Below, piece after piece: positions 1 to 13,166 of a stretch of 64,000 bases of DNA (position 1 is the stretch's first letter; every line of letters begins with the position of its first letter). The stretch spans positions 15,452,104 to 15,516,103 of the forward strand of contig OU452228.1 of the NCBI GenBank assembly GCA_911728455.2. Direction: 5' to 3'. The translations under genes were made by a program, and so were the position numbers. Source of the stretch: Marthasterias glacialis. Lineage: Eukaryota; Echinodermata; Asteroidea; Forcipulatida; Asteriidae. Under the pieces are notes generated by a model. That model made no database searches. It was not told the DNA's origin and saw nothing but the letters and a program-made list of their open reading frames with translations.

Positions 1-592
1 ACAACAAAAAACAGAAAAGACAACAATACGAAGAAATCAAATCAAACAAAATAGGCGTAAATACAATTTTATAAAACCGTGAAAGCATGTCCAAATATTT
101 CCTGAATATTATTAAGAATAACACAAAATTCATACAAAGGCCGTGTTCGAATTGATGGCTTCGGCAGTGGTGACCAACGGGCGTAGCCGTAGCCAAAGTC
201 GCTTCATTCGGACACGGTCAATCAGCCCAAGTGAAGCCGGAAATGAAAATAAGTCTTGGACCCTTTTTGGCTTACTATAAAATTGTACTTCTTGGTTTTT
301 ATGCGCAAGGAACCCAACCAAGGTGATTACCAGTACGAGAGGAAATATAAATATAGTTATGGTTATTTTTATGCGACAATCGCAGTTTTATTCCTACAAA
401 GAGTTACTATACCGATTGCTTATAAATTGTGTTTTTTTTAGGTTGGGGGGGGGGGGGAACACTGATAATGGGGGAAACCGGCAGAGGTTGGACTGGAACT
501 GGTGTCCACCTAGGAAACGGCAGTGAAAGACACCACTAACTAACCAACCAGACCCCCTACTGATTAAAACTGTTGTTTGCTTCGTCTCACAG
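1..592. other. Gene-free left edge
   Basis: I see no recognisable gene. There is a 13-base poly-G run at about 445-457 and a pyrimidine-rich stretch ending in CACAG at 588-592 that serves as the acceptor of the candidate exon that follows. The short open frames here are AT-rich and look like chance. Confidence 0.5.
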
Positions 593-758
593 GAGAACGT
601 CTTACGTAAAGAGGCAGTTAGTGTGCAACTATCTCAGGCAAAAGTCCAACTCGACCACGGAGAGTGTCTCAAGCGATGAGCACTCGTCTTACTACTGCAG
701 GTTCACACGTCGCCCACGGCGGGAGAGCATTTACACGGAAATCAAGTTAACGAGGTAA
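593..758 (+). CDS. Candidate coding exon, possibly a last exon
   Basis: The block follows a good acceptor (TTTGCTTCGTCTCACAG) and is open to a TAA at 756-758. A donor-like GTAAAT overlaps the stop, so it could be either a terminal exon or an internal exon ending at 754. It is visibly richer in GC than its flanks. The peptide is basic and serine-rich and ends in RRESIYTEIKLTR, which contains a tyrosine motif of the ITIM type (S-x-Y-x-x-I) as seen in cytoplasmic tails of receptors. I do not recognise the protein. Any parent gene would lie off the left edge or in unrecognised exons. Conservation in a related species would confirm it. Confidence 0.3.
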
Positions 759-1639
759 ATTAACTAACTTTCTTCTTAACATAAAAACCATTAAGATTTT
801 ACGTCGGCGTCACCTCGAGGCTGGTGATAACACGGGAAACATTAATGTTGGGTTTTGTAATGTACTTTTCTTGACGCAATGACTTTCTTTCAAGGGATTT
901 CTTACTCGCAATGAATGAAGAGTGTGGACAGCGCCCTCCACTGTCTGAGTCAGTATTATAGTCTACTTGGACTTGGGCCAGTGTTATTTTCGAATCGGTT
1001 CTTTTAACTTCTTTTTGAGCAACTTTCAGGCAGCAAGCGAAGTGCCAACTAGGCCATGTTTAGCTGATGTTACTCCATATGATTTATGTGTATTGTGTCG
1101 TTGAATAACATGCACAGCGTCCACTAGTAAGCTTAAAAACTGCCGCTTTAGTGAAGGCTCAATGTTGAAAGTATAGTGACCTCTTGGACGCCTTACGGGG
1201 TTGTATAGTCATTCAATGCTGGATCAAGAGCCGGCATAAGGCTTCTTTATCCATGGCCAAATAACTTGTCATTATGACATGGGCTCAATATCGCGTATAC
1301 AGCTTTTCCAGGAAAGTGTAATTAAAATGTACCATCAATACAATAATAGTCAATAATAATCATAATAATAAAGGCAATAACCAGCCTTATTTTTGTTGTT
1401 GGCATAATCATTTTTCTTCATGAGATATCGGTATATAGTTGTAAGACATATTCGTCCATCCAAACGTTCAATATTGTTTCGCCAGAAACATCATTGATTT
1501 TGGTGGAAAATCTATACATCATCTTGCTACAATAAACCTATTGTTGTGCCTACCAAGTTCAAGTGTTAGAAATCAGTATCGAAATGGGGGGGGGGGGCAA
1601 ATACATGTGGACATTTGGGAGGAATCGTATCGACACTAT

Positions 1640-2030
1640 CTGAGATGAAACCACTATGACACGGATGTCATCTCGCTGATGTTCAAGTCAAAATACTCAG
1701 ATATGAAAAGGAACATATGCTGGGAAATGTATTTTAAATACCACCACCTTGCTAGGACCAATCCATCATTGAGCCTCAGAAGTTCAAGAAAGAAGTCAAT
1801 AGACCTTTATCATGCTGCCACCATCTTAGTCATGTTCTCTGTATCCAATAACAGTAATAGATGCTCATATTCATTGTACTAAAAGGAACCAGACTATTTG
1901 CCATTCCAGCCTCGGTTTGGTTACATTGGTTATAGAAAGCATGGAGCATTTAGGGAGGAGGAATGGTATCCCCAGAGACAAAACCACCATGACACGGATG
2001 TCATCTCGTTGATATCCAAGTATATGTCAA
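1640..2030. repeat. Direct repeat pair flanking a partial foldback element
   Basis: The phrase ACCACTATGACACGGATG at about 1649 recurs at about 1986, both followed by TCATCTCG-TTGAT-like sequence. The core TGACACGGATGTCA is itself nearly palindromic. Between them, from 1800, lies the left end (TAGACCTTTATCATG) of the same element found complete at 49200-49372; its right end is missing here. Confidence 0.5.
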
Positions 2031-3264
2031 AACGCTCAATAATTCATCAGCCCCTTCACATGTTTGCCTTCATTGATCGCAGCACTTAAAGCATGGGGTA
2101 AAGCGTGACGATCAACGGGTGTGTCGTCTGCAAACGGAAGGATGATCCGTCTCAAGGAAAAACACGTTTTCTTCTTCCCCCCTCATCCCTTAATCCCCCG
2201 TTATCGGCCAAAGCGAGTGTGCGTAGAGGATTAAGTGTGACATCTTTCGCCTTTGCGTATACTTAGCGGCTTGTAATCGGCTTTAAGAGCCCCCTGAATA
2301 GCCCGTCAAGAGGAAGAGTTGGTACAAAACGGCTTAATACATGTTCCGCTGGGGGCTAGTGGGGGTAAAATGGATCCGGTTTTTAGGCACACAGGTACGG
2401 CTACGTACAAATATACTTCATTTTCCAGATGAGTTGATCGTAACAGAAAAAGAGTCAACAATTGATTTGCCCATTGAAAGGCGGCACTTGCAGTTTCCTT
2501 TGGGCTTACTCTGCGAGATCAAAGGTTTTGATAAGCCCAACGTCAGGCACCGGTCCCCCAGAGACCCGGTCTTCCGTTGTTCAAAACTTGCAGCACTTCA
2601 CACTCTCTCGTTGACTATTTTTTTTTCTTCTGTAAATACTTGTACGATATTCAATCATGTGTTTATCTACCACCGTACCTGATCGTCAAGGTGTGTTCGT
2701 TAAGTTGTGTGTATTATCCTATAGACTCCTGAAGTAGCGCACTGTGCTTTGTGGTACTTACACATGAACTCCAAACCAAACAAATTGAAACGTGATCAAG
2801 CGTTATGTTCCCTTCGGATTGTAGACTTTTATCACTCGGACGTGTTTGCCAGGTACGAAATGACTGACAGCTTGGTTATCTACAAAGTTAATACACTTTA
2901 TGGTTATCTTAATGAGGTAACCAATTATTTTAATTGGGAAGTTGAGACGCGCCCACATAATGATTAGGATGACTGTGAGGTCACAAGGCTATGTCAACAC
3001 ATTAATGACGTACTTTGCTAATTCTGCGCAGTGATTCCCGTTACAAGCAACACAGCCCGGGTCCACCGTTGTCAGTGACCGCAGCCGTTTATAGAATGGG
3101 CATAACAGTAATCAGCAAGAGTCTGATCATCAAACTGGGTTACAAATTTCTTAATGCCTTTAATGCGCACACAGCAGGACATATTTTCTTTTGGGCAATT
3201 CCCTGTAAATGAGCAGGGCTGGACATTGTCAACACCAATGGATTGTACCAACTGCTTTTGTTAA

Positions 3265-3418
3265 CCAGGGGTCGATTTCACAAAGCACTAAGATTCATCT
3301 TAAGATGAGTTGTCAGTATCACCATAGTGATTTGTATTGTGACATCACACTTTGCTTAGCAATTAAGATTGATTCGCATTAAAGATTAATCTTAAATCTT
3401 TGTGAAATCGAGCCCAGG
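3265..3418. mobile_element. Foldback MITE, GGTCGATTTCACAAAG type
   Basis: The terminal repeats read CCAGGGGTCGATTTCACAAA on the left and, on the opposite strand, CCTGGGCTCGATTTCACAAA on the right, bounding about 154 bp with no coding capacity. The internal part TAGTGATTTGTATTGTGACA is shared with the copies at 31311-31812, which shows a dispersed family. Confidence 0.8.
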
Positions 3419-4192
3419 ACAACTGGACTGTAGTATTTGGGTCAAGACAGAGACACACATAGCCCAAGCCCCTCCTCCAAATATTATTGCTGAATAATAC
3501 AAGTTCACTATTAGTATACCCCAATCAAAAAATGCCTTAAAGTTCATGTAGCAGTGTCTTTTTTGAAGCGGGAGAATCGTGACTTCCATCAGTCGCCGTG
3601 GGTGTGTGGAACTACCGCCCGGCTTCGCGTTCAGACTGCCAGTCTCCACTGTTCATCGACCTTTGGAAATTCACAATGAAAGAAGCTCTTTTGTAAGTTT
3701 TCCCTGTGACAAACTGAATGGCCACAGAATGCCTTTAAATCAGTCACGCACGACAGTTTCTTTAACAGTGTTTACCTTGCAACAGGGCAGCTTATGTGTA
3801 AAATACACCTTGCGATCATCATTATTCGCAAGATGATTTGCGGTGATCCTCATAATAATTGTCTATATACCTCTGGACCTTATGACAGCTACTCGGCTCT
3901 TTACATACGGAATATTCAGATTCAAGCAGTGTGGATGGTCAAGGTTCCATTTTGACCTTGGTTGTTTCAGGTCACAGTACATCAAAGTTCAATGCTATTT
4001 CTACGTGGAGTACGGAATCTAAAAACTGCGCGTTGTTTGACGAGTCTGTGTATACAAAAAAAGCACATCCGAAAGTTCAAGCGTCGCAGATCGACTTTGT
4101 ACACGTGCGTGCCACTCCAAATCAAACTGTCAGATGTCGCATGCGAGAAGATTCGTCATGACAGAGAATGCTGCAAGCCTGTGAATGCATAC

Positions 4193-4216
4193 CTGTGTGT
4201 GTGTGTATGTGTGTGC
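4193..4216. repeat. TG microsatellite
   Basis: Short run of TG with one interruption (TGTGTGTGTGTATGTGTGTG). Confidence 0.8.
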
Positions 4217-5149
4217 TAGACCCACCTGCACCTGACGTCATCGTCATCCATAAATATTATTTCCACTCCTAATCCTCAAAAAATTATGCACACGGGATGT
4301 TATATATGCGACGATGTGATGCCTTATTCAACCGCATTGCTATTTGAGTGTTACAGCTCGTCCAGAATTGCACACAGCTGATATTTTGTGATTGATTACG
4401 GGCGCGTGTCTTTCCGTATTTTTAGTTCAAACCTGTATTAGAAATATCCATAGAGATTTCTATATGAAGGAATTACTATTCACCTTTACAATCAGGTCAT
4501 CAAGTGGTGGTTTTTCTCTGGAAGCCGCTACCATCAGGACCAACTCGACCTTTACCAAGACCTGACAGTTTTGGTGGACAATTTCAGGGTATCTGCCAGC
4601 TTTTTTCTTCACCGTAAAAAAAAACGAGATTAGTTAATCAGATTGAACGAACCGCTTTAAAGTCGAGGAATGTTAAGTGGTGGAATGATCCAAGATTTTT
4701 TCATTTGATAAACTTTTCTGTATAAAACACGGCAGTCATGCACGAGTGATGATACCCGCCGTGTGGTACCGGTATTCCGCGGCAAGTTACACCAGTCATG
4801 TACGGCGTGTCCCGCCGGTTCGTACCTTCCGGGGCTGCCGCCGCTTGGAGATCAGGTCCCACTGAGGTAGATGACTTCGATTCGATTGGATGCATTCTTG
4901 CTCATTGGTAAGTCGCAATGAACCAAAAGTAACAGAGCTCTTTACGATATGTTTTATGTACGTAGTTAATTTTTGTTGGTAATACCAATTAGTAATACCA
5001 AGAAAGCGTAGATATCAAACTTTTAAGACGATCATGTCCAATACCATTTTCATCCCTCCATATTATATCAAAAACTTATTTCATCAAGTTTTCCTTCACG
5101 CAGAACAAAATCGGATGACTATCACCTCAAGGCCGTGCAAAACAACAAT

Positions 5150-5395
5150 AACGTTAGAAATACATGTACTATCAACTAGAAATCTTGTGCCGTTATGATC
5201 GATATGATTTGTTGTCATTTGTAACCTTTCACAAATACCTGCCCAACAACTTTAGAAAAAAAGACATTTGTGTTAGAAATACTATCAACTAAAAAAACTA
5301 TACCATTAGGTTGATCGATACTGTTTTTTGCCACTTCTAACCCATCACGAATACTACCTGTCCACCAACCGATGAAAAAAAGGCATTTATTTATC
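5150..5395. repeat. Two-copy degenerate tandem repeat, about 120 bp
   Basis: Two adjacent copies share GTTAGAAATAC, ACTATCAACTA, TGATCGATA, and a run of A followed by GACATTT or GGCATTT. The first runs roughly 5152-5270 and the second 5273-5395. No coding potential is seen. Confidence 0.55.
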
Positions 5396-6833
5396 TCTTT
5401 TTTCCTCCCAAATTCATGGAGTCGACAATATTGGTGTGTGGTAAGGCTACACTCAACACGCAAAGCCAAAGTTGGAACACAGAATAATAAACAAATTAGC
5501 TGAAAATTGAAAAAGGGTTCACTGAGTTTTCTAGATCAAGTGGAAATCGGTCGGCACGTGCAAGTATTCCAGGACAATTGAAACCAAAAAATTAGACTTA
5601 GAAAGTCACTGCCATTTTGCTAAATTCGCAACCCGGTTAACATTTTCATAATTACACAATTCAGTTCCTGGTATTGTTTAACCACGGACCACCGCAACGT
5701 TGGAATTGGAACCTGGACATTATCTCTCCTTATAGCGGTCGTTGCTATCCAACGACTTATTCACTGATAAACAACCGATCGCAATGGACATGAAGATGGA
5801 GAGGCAGATGGTTATATTACCATATTTTACTTAATTAACAAAATGAAGAAAGTTATTATAAAGAACATAGTATAAACAGAGAAAGTAACCACGCCGAATT
5901 ATTTTTTCCGTTAACCTTTTGGTTGGGAAGGATCAACCGTAAACTCACATCCTCTCACCGAGCGTTTTTTTTTTTTTTACTTGGGTGTTTGTTTGTTTGT
6001 TGGGGTGTTTGGTTGGTTGGGAATTTTCTGGTTTTTGGTTATGTTTTTCTCTTCCTAACAAGCGATGTGTGTCTGTTCACATCACACACTGACTATAATT
6101 TGTTATTTTGTCCCCATATCCTCCTGTTAAATTGTCTCTGTTGCTACAACAATACAATTGTTAAAGTAAAACACAAATCGGGGCCCATAGTGTTTACCAC
6201 CTATTCCCAGCAAGAGATGTCAATAAAAGAAACTGCCGCATGTTTAACACAATGGAGTTGCAGAGTTCTTTCAGGATCAATTAAACTAATCGATAGGATG
6301 AAGTGCCGCGGATAGCGATATCACATAATCCTTTTCAAAAGTAGGAAGTAACGAGACAAGTGGTCTTTTCTCTATTTAAAATTATAAGCACCAAACACCT
6401 GTGCGTTATAGACAAATCCAGCCTGCCCTTCGCATGCAACGGTATGTAATTAACACGAACAGTATACCATGCACCTGCTGAACTGCCATGATCGAGATGT
6501 ACTTTTGACAGTTGTTTTAAACACGAAACCCACTTAATACATAACCGGGCATGTCCATTTAGACATTTATTAACGTATCTTGAAGCATTTTCTTTTTATT
6601 TGAAGGACAGCAACGAATGGTGAATGTTAATAACTGTTAAAGCTGGACAGAACATACTTTTATGCATCCCTGTATGCACAACGACACTGACAGTTTTACT
6701 TCCCAAACAATTTATAAAAATAAGATGAGATCTTTTTAAGCGTTCACATCACTAAAAGAAAAACATTTCCATTGGCTGTAAATTACATTAAAAAGTTAAA
6801 ATTATGTGGATAAGAAATATTCATGTTTCAGGC

Positions 6834-6920
6834 CTGCTACTTCACGGAGGCAACGGAGGTAATTGCCTGCATTGCCTCTGGTCATTGCATTGGTGCCCTT
6901 GAAATGTTCGAAATAGAAAG
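6834..6920. mobile_element. Fragment of the CAGGCCTG foldback family
   Basis: CAGGCCTG at the left is followed by sequence typical of this family (GGAGGCAACGGAGG, TTGCCTCTGG, TGCCCTTGAAATG). The far end is not recognisable. A partial copy of the 49200 element (CATGGCTGCGCCATGATAAA) follows at about 7010-7030. Confidence 0.5.
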
Positions 6921-9697
6921 TTACAAATAAAATCCCCCAAAAGGGGTCCGACTATTTTCCCTTCAAGCCTCATTTTGGTCACGTTGGTTTGAACGGAAGA
7001 AGAAGAAAACATGGCTGCGCCATGATAAAAGCTTATTGTGTACACCATCCCACAGTATAGTTTTCATGGAGCTGCTGTTTGGATTATTTAACTCGGATTC
7101 AAGACGTCTATTTTCGACTGTTACCTTAATTACATTTTATTATTTGAACACACATGTACTAATCTTCACATTGAACAACCAATGCAAAACGACCTGATCT
7201 GTAAATCCACAATATGGAGGCTTCACTGGCTTGAAGCTATCACAACTTTTTGTATGTTATATATTGGTATGGCTGCATTGCAGATGTTCTGTACAAAAAA
7301 CAAGGACATCGACACCAACTTTAATATTCAAGGCTCTTTGGCACAAGTATAATGTAAAAGGGTGCCAAACACCATGGAAGCTTGTTTTTGAAATGCTCTA
7401 AATCATAGGGGAAACATTAAACGACAATATCAAAGACAGCAAGATCACAACTTACAAAAACATATGAATTTAAAAATCGTGCCAAACCACCTACTTAAAA
7501 TCTTGTTATTACTTAATTTACTTCATGTTTCTACACTATTATAGCAACTGCATCTTGGTGTGTTGTTATGGAACTAATTTATTATGCTGGTGGGCGGGTG
7601 GCCCTTTGATAGTATGAAAAGTAATTTAAGGGGACTGCAGTGGCGGTCACATCAGCGATAAGTCCATCCAAACTATTCTACTTAAACACGAGGTATAGGC
7701 CTACGTTGCATTTCTCTTTAAACAAGATAAGGGAACAAAAAGTACGGCATAATTCTGTCGTGTCTGTTTTACTCCTGTGTTTGACCCGTTGGATCGCACC
7801 ATCAGGCAACATTTGATGTTTAAAATTTCCGCGAAGCATGTAAACATACAGCATGTGTTGAGGGTCCCCCTTCCCCCCGATCTCCCAAATATTTACGCTC
7901 CGTCTTACGACTTATGATCTTGAAAATGTGTCCGGGTTTACTGTATATTTACATTAATAGCATGGTTGAAATCAAAGTGTCTGGTGTACGTCCTTCCGAC
8001 TGACAACCTGACTGATAATGTCAGTGATGAATGTGCTTGGAAGCATCTTCACAATTATCATCGTATTGTCTGATATTTGGCACGACTGCTGTATTCATTT
8101 TGATGCCTTTTCCCCAAAGTTGAACAAAACCCGTCTGAAGTCTTCGATTAAAATTTCGTTCATTTTTTGATCACTTTAATATTTTTAAGACCCCAAACGT
8201 CTGCTGTCAACAATAGTAAAGTAGTCGTCGCCAACAAGGCGTTATAGAGTCAAACCGCGATGTGCCTCTCTACTTGGAACTTTGGATTATTGTTAAAACA
8301 AGATGCCATACTTTTCAAAAAACCGAGGATTAGGGGAAAAGGCACGCAAAACAAACATAAGTTACGCACAATCAGATTTTGGTATCTTGGCGTCGATCGA
8401 GTGGGGGTCCTTGCCCAAAATACCAAGTGGATTTCTTTTTACATGTCAAAAGTCAGCAATCATAATATTTCACCCAACATTACACACTTGAGACAGGCCT
8501 GTCCTTGCCTGTACCATGCCCGTACCCACGGATCTTAAGGGCCTACCACAGTGGCCACTGCTATAACTTTCAGATGGGTTAGCACTTTGGTGGTATGACC
8601 AGTCGGATTTCCAGCCGAATAAATCAATACTGCCCGTGGGCGTGTGAGACTTTTATATCTCAATTTAAATCGAGCGGGTTTAATTGGAAGGTGAACACCT
8701 CGGAGGCACGGCTTTTGTCTGCTTTTAATGTAGTGTTCCAATGTTCAGTCAGTCTATTCATGGAGGTGGGATCGTGCGATTCAGAATGTTCTCATTGCTA
8801 GAAAGTTGTGTGGCATTAAAGGGTTCGATGCGTTGGTATTCTCCGGTCTGGTTCGCGTATAACGAACAAGGGATTGTGCTTAGCATGATTTCGAATGGAT
8901 ACTGGTATCTCTTCACAATGTAGGTTTAATTAGAAAGATACTATGCCTAGATGTCTCTACGCGTTGTAGGCCTTATAATACTCCATGATTATTTCTTCTC
9001 TTCCTGTTTAAGTGATCCATTTCCCCTATAAACTGCTACTGTCTAGTTTTGATTGTTCATTTTATGTATCAGCTCTTCTTTATTTTGATCTTTGGAATGG
9101 GTACTCTGCACTGTTGATGATGTTTGAAATTCAGAATCTCTGGTTTTTAGCAGGACAATAAGTTGTGAAACAGCTTTTGGTTTTGGTAATTTATTTATAC
9201 AATGATAATACTCAATGTAAATCAAAGTGGTAATCTTACCTTTAGGTTAACTCCATATGACATACATAATATCCATTGCTTGGGGGGACGTATCCAACGA
9301 ACCTGGAAAAGAGAAGGGCATTCTCATTACAACTCATCAACTGCAATCTCAGGCCTCGCTCATTATTGATACCCAGTGAGATCATGCTTATATTTACCAC
9401 GAGTGTTTCGAATTACACGATGATGAAACAGTGTCCGTTTCTCCAAGGACCCCGAAGCCGGACCTTTTAGAATCGGTTCATTAGAGGTTTCATTTTGAAG
9501 GATGTTTTTGCCACTGCGCCCATCCCAAATGGATGTCTTCAAATCTGACAGGAGCTTTTGCTGTTATATGTGTGTATAATAATCGTTAGGGGATGCGATA
9601 GAATGGACACAAATATCACAAATATTTATAATACCATTTCGATTAAAATGGTGTGTAAGAACATCACTGTAAATGTGGCTATCACGGGGCTATTAAA

Positions 9698-9864
9698 CAG
9701 GCCTGGAATTTCATCTTTGAGAGGGCAAGGCCATTTTCATTTTGAAAAGGGCACTGTTACTGGAAAATCTTAAAGTCTACAGGAAAAATTTGAAGGGGCA
9801 CCAAGGCCAAAAGCAGAGCAACGGAGGCCATGGCCTCCGTGGCCTCCGTGTAACTCCAGGCCTG
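9698..9864. mobile_element. CAGGCCTG foldback MITE, complete copy
   Basis: The copy begins and ends with CAGGCCTG and is flanked by ATTAA at 9692-9696 and 9865-9869, a candidate 5-bp target duplication. Internally it carries GAGAGGGCAAGGCCATTTTC and GGAGGCCATGGCCTCCG, the latter a perfect palindrome. It has no open frame of its own. Copies in the opposite orientation lie at 14993-15160 and 17402-17561. Confidence 0.75.
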
Positions 9865-10437
9865 ATTAAGTGTAACACCTCCATGGTAACAGATTTTGTG
9901 AGCTTCACTCTGTAAGAATAATACCATAAAACAAGAAAAACGATAAATCTAAGGTGTTTGGGCTACATGTACTGTTGTCTATAAATATATTCATAACTAG
10001 GAAACGAAACACCTTTAACTGTATTGAGGATACGGTGACTGTTTTGCAGGTCCCGTGTCCTCTTTGAGGTTGAGTTTATCTGGGCGCCGTGTAATTTAAA
10101 AACTAGAAAACAGGTGTGTGCTGAGGTATTTCTAGTAAAGCCTAAATCGCATTAGGCTATCCAAATTAGCTCAACAATGTTGGGACACATTTCATTACAT
10201 ACTTATTAGGGGAAATACAAATCATTTAATTCCTCAGTTTTATCGCATAATAAAACTACGGTCAGATAATTTATAAGCGTGCTTTTGACCCTGGCTTGTT
10301 GTGTTTTAATGTTCTACAGATTTATTTTATGAGAGGGAATTTAACAGGAAACTGTTTTTCTTTATCAAATTATCATTTGCTTTAATAAACGGTGTAAAAT
10401 CAACACCTGTCTTTTTCTTCAGACATGAAACCTGTAA

Positions 10438-10812
10438 TACACCTCTTGTAAGCCTATACATTCCCATTGCTTTTATGGACGTATGTGCCTAAATCCCTTT
10501 ATAAACAATTCAGGAGTGAGAGATTGCTGAGAGCAGATATTTCCACCTTTTTTGGTAACCCCTGGAGTTTTAGATTTCAAGGAGCTTATAGGAACAACAC
10601 CTTCAGCACAAGAGAATCAAATCACTTAGCATGATATCTTTGAATTTGAAGAAAACATTTGTTACTTTTCACACACCTCTTACAAGCCTAATTCCATAAC
10701 CGGGTGAGGTGAGCGTCATTATTGACAAAAAAAAGTCGGAAACTAGGATCAACATTTTAGGAGGTATAGTGAAATGAAGACATCTGCACCTTTTTTGGTA
10801 ACCCCTGTACAG
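10438..10812. repeat. Two degenerate direct repeats
   Basis: Both halves (about 10438-10570 and 10672-10812) start with ACACCTCTT-AAGCCTA and end with CACCTTTTTTGGTAACCCCT. The middle is diverged. This is an old duplication or two copies of an unidentified element. Confidence 0.5.
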
Positions 10813-10917
10813 TAATATAGTTTTATAAAATAGTGATTACTTTTTTCACATGTTAAATTAAAAAAAATAAGTCTGAATTCAGAATACAAATCTGAAATTT
10901 CTTATACCTTAATTTGT

Positions 10918-10942
10918 AATTTATTTATTTATTTATTTATTT
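10918..10942. repeat. ATTT microsatellite
   Basis: Five to six ATTT units in a row. Confidence 0.7.
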
Positions 10943-13121
10943 TTCATTTTGTTACTCATCGTTTGTATTGCATTTTATGTAAACCGTTCATTGTCAAGGC
11001 CATTTTATTTTCCCTGGAACACCGCTATCTTCCAAACTGGAGCTCCGTTTTTTCTCTTGCTCTCTCCAGTAAACTGTCTCAATGCAAGGCCGAGACTAAC
11101 ATTGTATATTCACATAATAATCTCGATAATTTGTTTTCCTTTTTTCGTGATTACAATCCAGACCTATAGGCTTTCCATTATTTGTATTATACTGCTCACA
11201 AAAGTCTAATTATAATCGAAGAGGTAGTAATCTGTCGACCTGGTGTTTATGACCTCGAGGGGTGTCCACAAAAAAGCTAACCCTATACTGTATCCCCGTA
11301 AAACCTTCAAGATATTCAACTTTTTCTTAGAATGCAATTTCGCTGATTTATTGCTTGTTTTGTGGAGCATAGCATTGCCAATGAAAATCTATTGAAGTGT
11401 TTGGTCGTATGAAGAGCCCTTACAGGACAAAATATCCAAAGGCAAACAAGTTTTGTAATGGAGATTGTTTGTACAAACGCTGCGTGAGCTGTGACAGACT
11501 TTCTTGGTGGCCAAACAGTGCCTCCAGAAGATTTGAGGATATCTAAGAGCAGTGTATTGTACTGTATCGAACTGCCACAGAATCAACACTTTTTGCCCAG
11601 CCAAGAAATAAAACAACGTGAGCGCAGGTTTATTTCAGCAAATCATAGCCTACATGTTCACTTTGGATGCATACATTATTGTATATACGTTTCCTTTTTT
11701 ACACTACTAGAAAGATCCCTTGCGATCCAAACAATATTGTGATAACTTCCCGATCAGGTTTTGCCCACTTGCGTGGCTAATGGGAAAATTCTGTATGGGG
11801 ATTCCAGACAATTGTGTACTTATCATCCATTTGCAATATCACCTATGTGGTCCCATCAAACTGGAAGATCTCGAACAAGACTCGACGTGAGGGTTAGCAT
11901 GAGTCTCTTCAGCTTGAACAGAGAGCTACGGTGGCTCTGCGGTGTCCACTAAATTCGGACCCAAATTTAATCATTCAAAGCAATCGGGAACCCCACTGGT
12001 TTTAATATCTCCTGACAAATTGCACATTTTGTGATGGATATCACCTGGAGATGGTTTCACAACCCATGGCGTCAGAGTCGAACAGAGCCACAATACTGCA
12101 ATTTTTCTGCAAAACAAAATCAAACTTTGTTTTTTGTTGTTTTTTCTTCTTCTTCCTTATTCTAATGAAATCTGATAGCTAAATTTACTTTATTTACCGG
12201 TAATAATTGCAAACGATAGCTTGATAAATCTTCGTGTTTCATAGCTTCAAAATCGATGGTTTCAAAAGCCGAACAAATGCAAAGCACTCATTCTTCTGCC
12301 ATGGGGAAATGAAAAAACTAAAAATTAAAAATCCACTTGTGAAAACTACTCGTGTTTAAGTTGGCTTTAAAGGAACAGCTTGTACAGCTTCACATTATTG
12401 CAAACAAACACAATGCAACTGCATTTTGAGTGTGAGAACATAGGTTTCCACATACTGTTCGCAGAAATCAAAACCATATGTCAAAACAGGATCAAATATG
12501 TTGCACTTTAAATGAACTTACAAGAACAACACAACTATTTTTTTCGTATAGAATTCTCACAGACCCATGTGAAAATTTGCCCATCACCACTACCACAAGT
12601 TTTAAACCACCTGTGAACCATCTCTCAAGACGAAAAACGCCCATTGTATAAAAACTGCATGGTGGTTTTGAAAGATTTGCCCATTTTGAAAAATGTTATC
12701 ATAAAATACCATGCCGCAATAAAATGGTCCATGTAAATTATATGGGCGCTTTGTATATGATTTACGGCCGAAATCAAAACACTTGCTGAGCATAACTCAA
12801 CGTCAGGTCGACGCCTGCCGTGTGTCACGATACGATTTTTGAAGTTCATGGATTTCTGTATGAAATACAGGTTGTCCTTTATAAAAATCCCTGACGAACT
12901 CTTTCGTCAATGATACACAAATAAAAAATTTTTTTAATGCAAACTTCATATCCATGAGATCATCTGTCCATATACCGGTAAACGACAAAAACCAGTAACA
13001 ACATTCATGTTAAGTCGTGATTGGGTCATTCTTCCACGTGCCTTTTGTACAGGTCACTCATAACATTCTTTTTTTGTTCATCCCCAGACCCTCCCCCTTC
13101 AAAATACATACCGCCCCCACG

Positions 13122-13126
13122 CCCCC

Positions 13127-13157
<31 letters not shown>

Positions 13158-13166
13158 ACACACACC
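13122..13166. repeat. Poly-C tract joined to a CA microsatellite
   Basis: About 22 C residues run directly into about 11 CA units. The proline- and histidine-rich open frames across it are low-complexity artefacts. Confidence 0.9.

Noticed and set aside
2341-2682. 113-codon open frame
   Set aside because: No resemblance to a known family, ends in low-complexity phenylalanine/serine sequence, and shows no splice signals or conserved motif.
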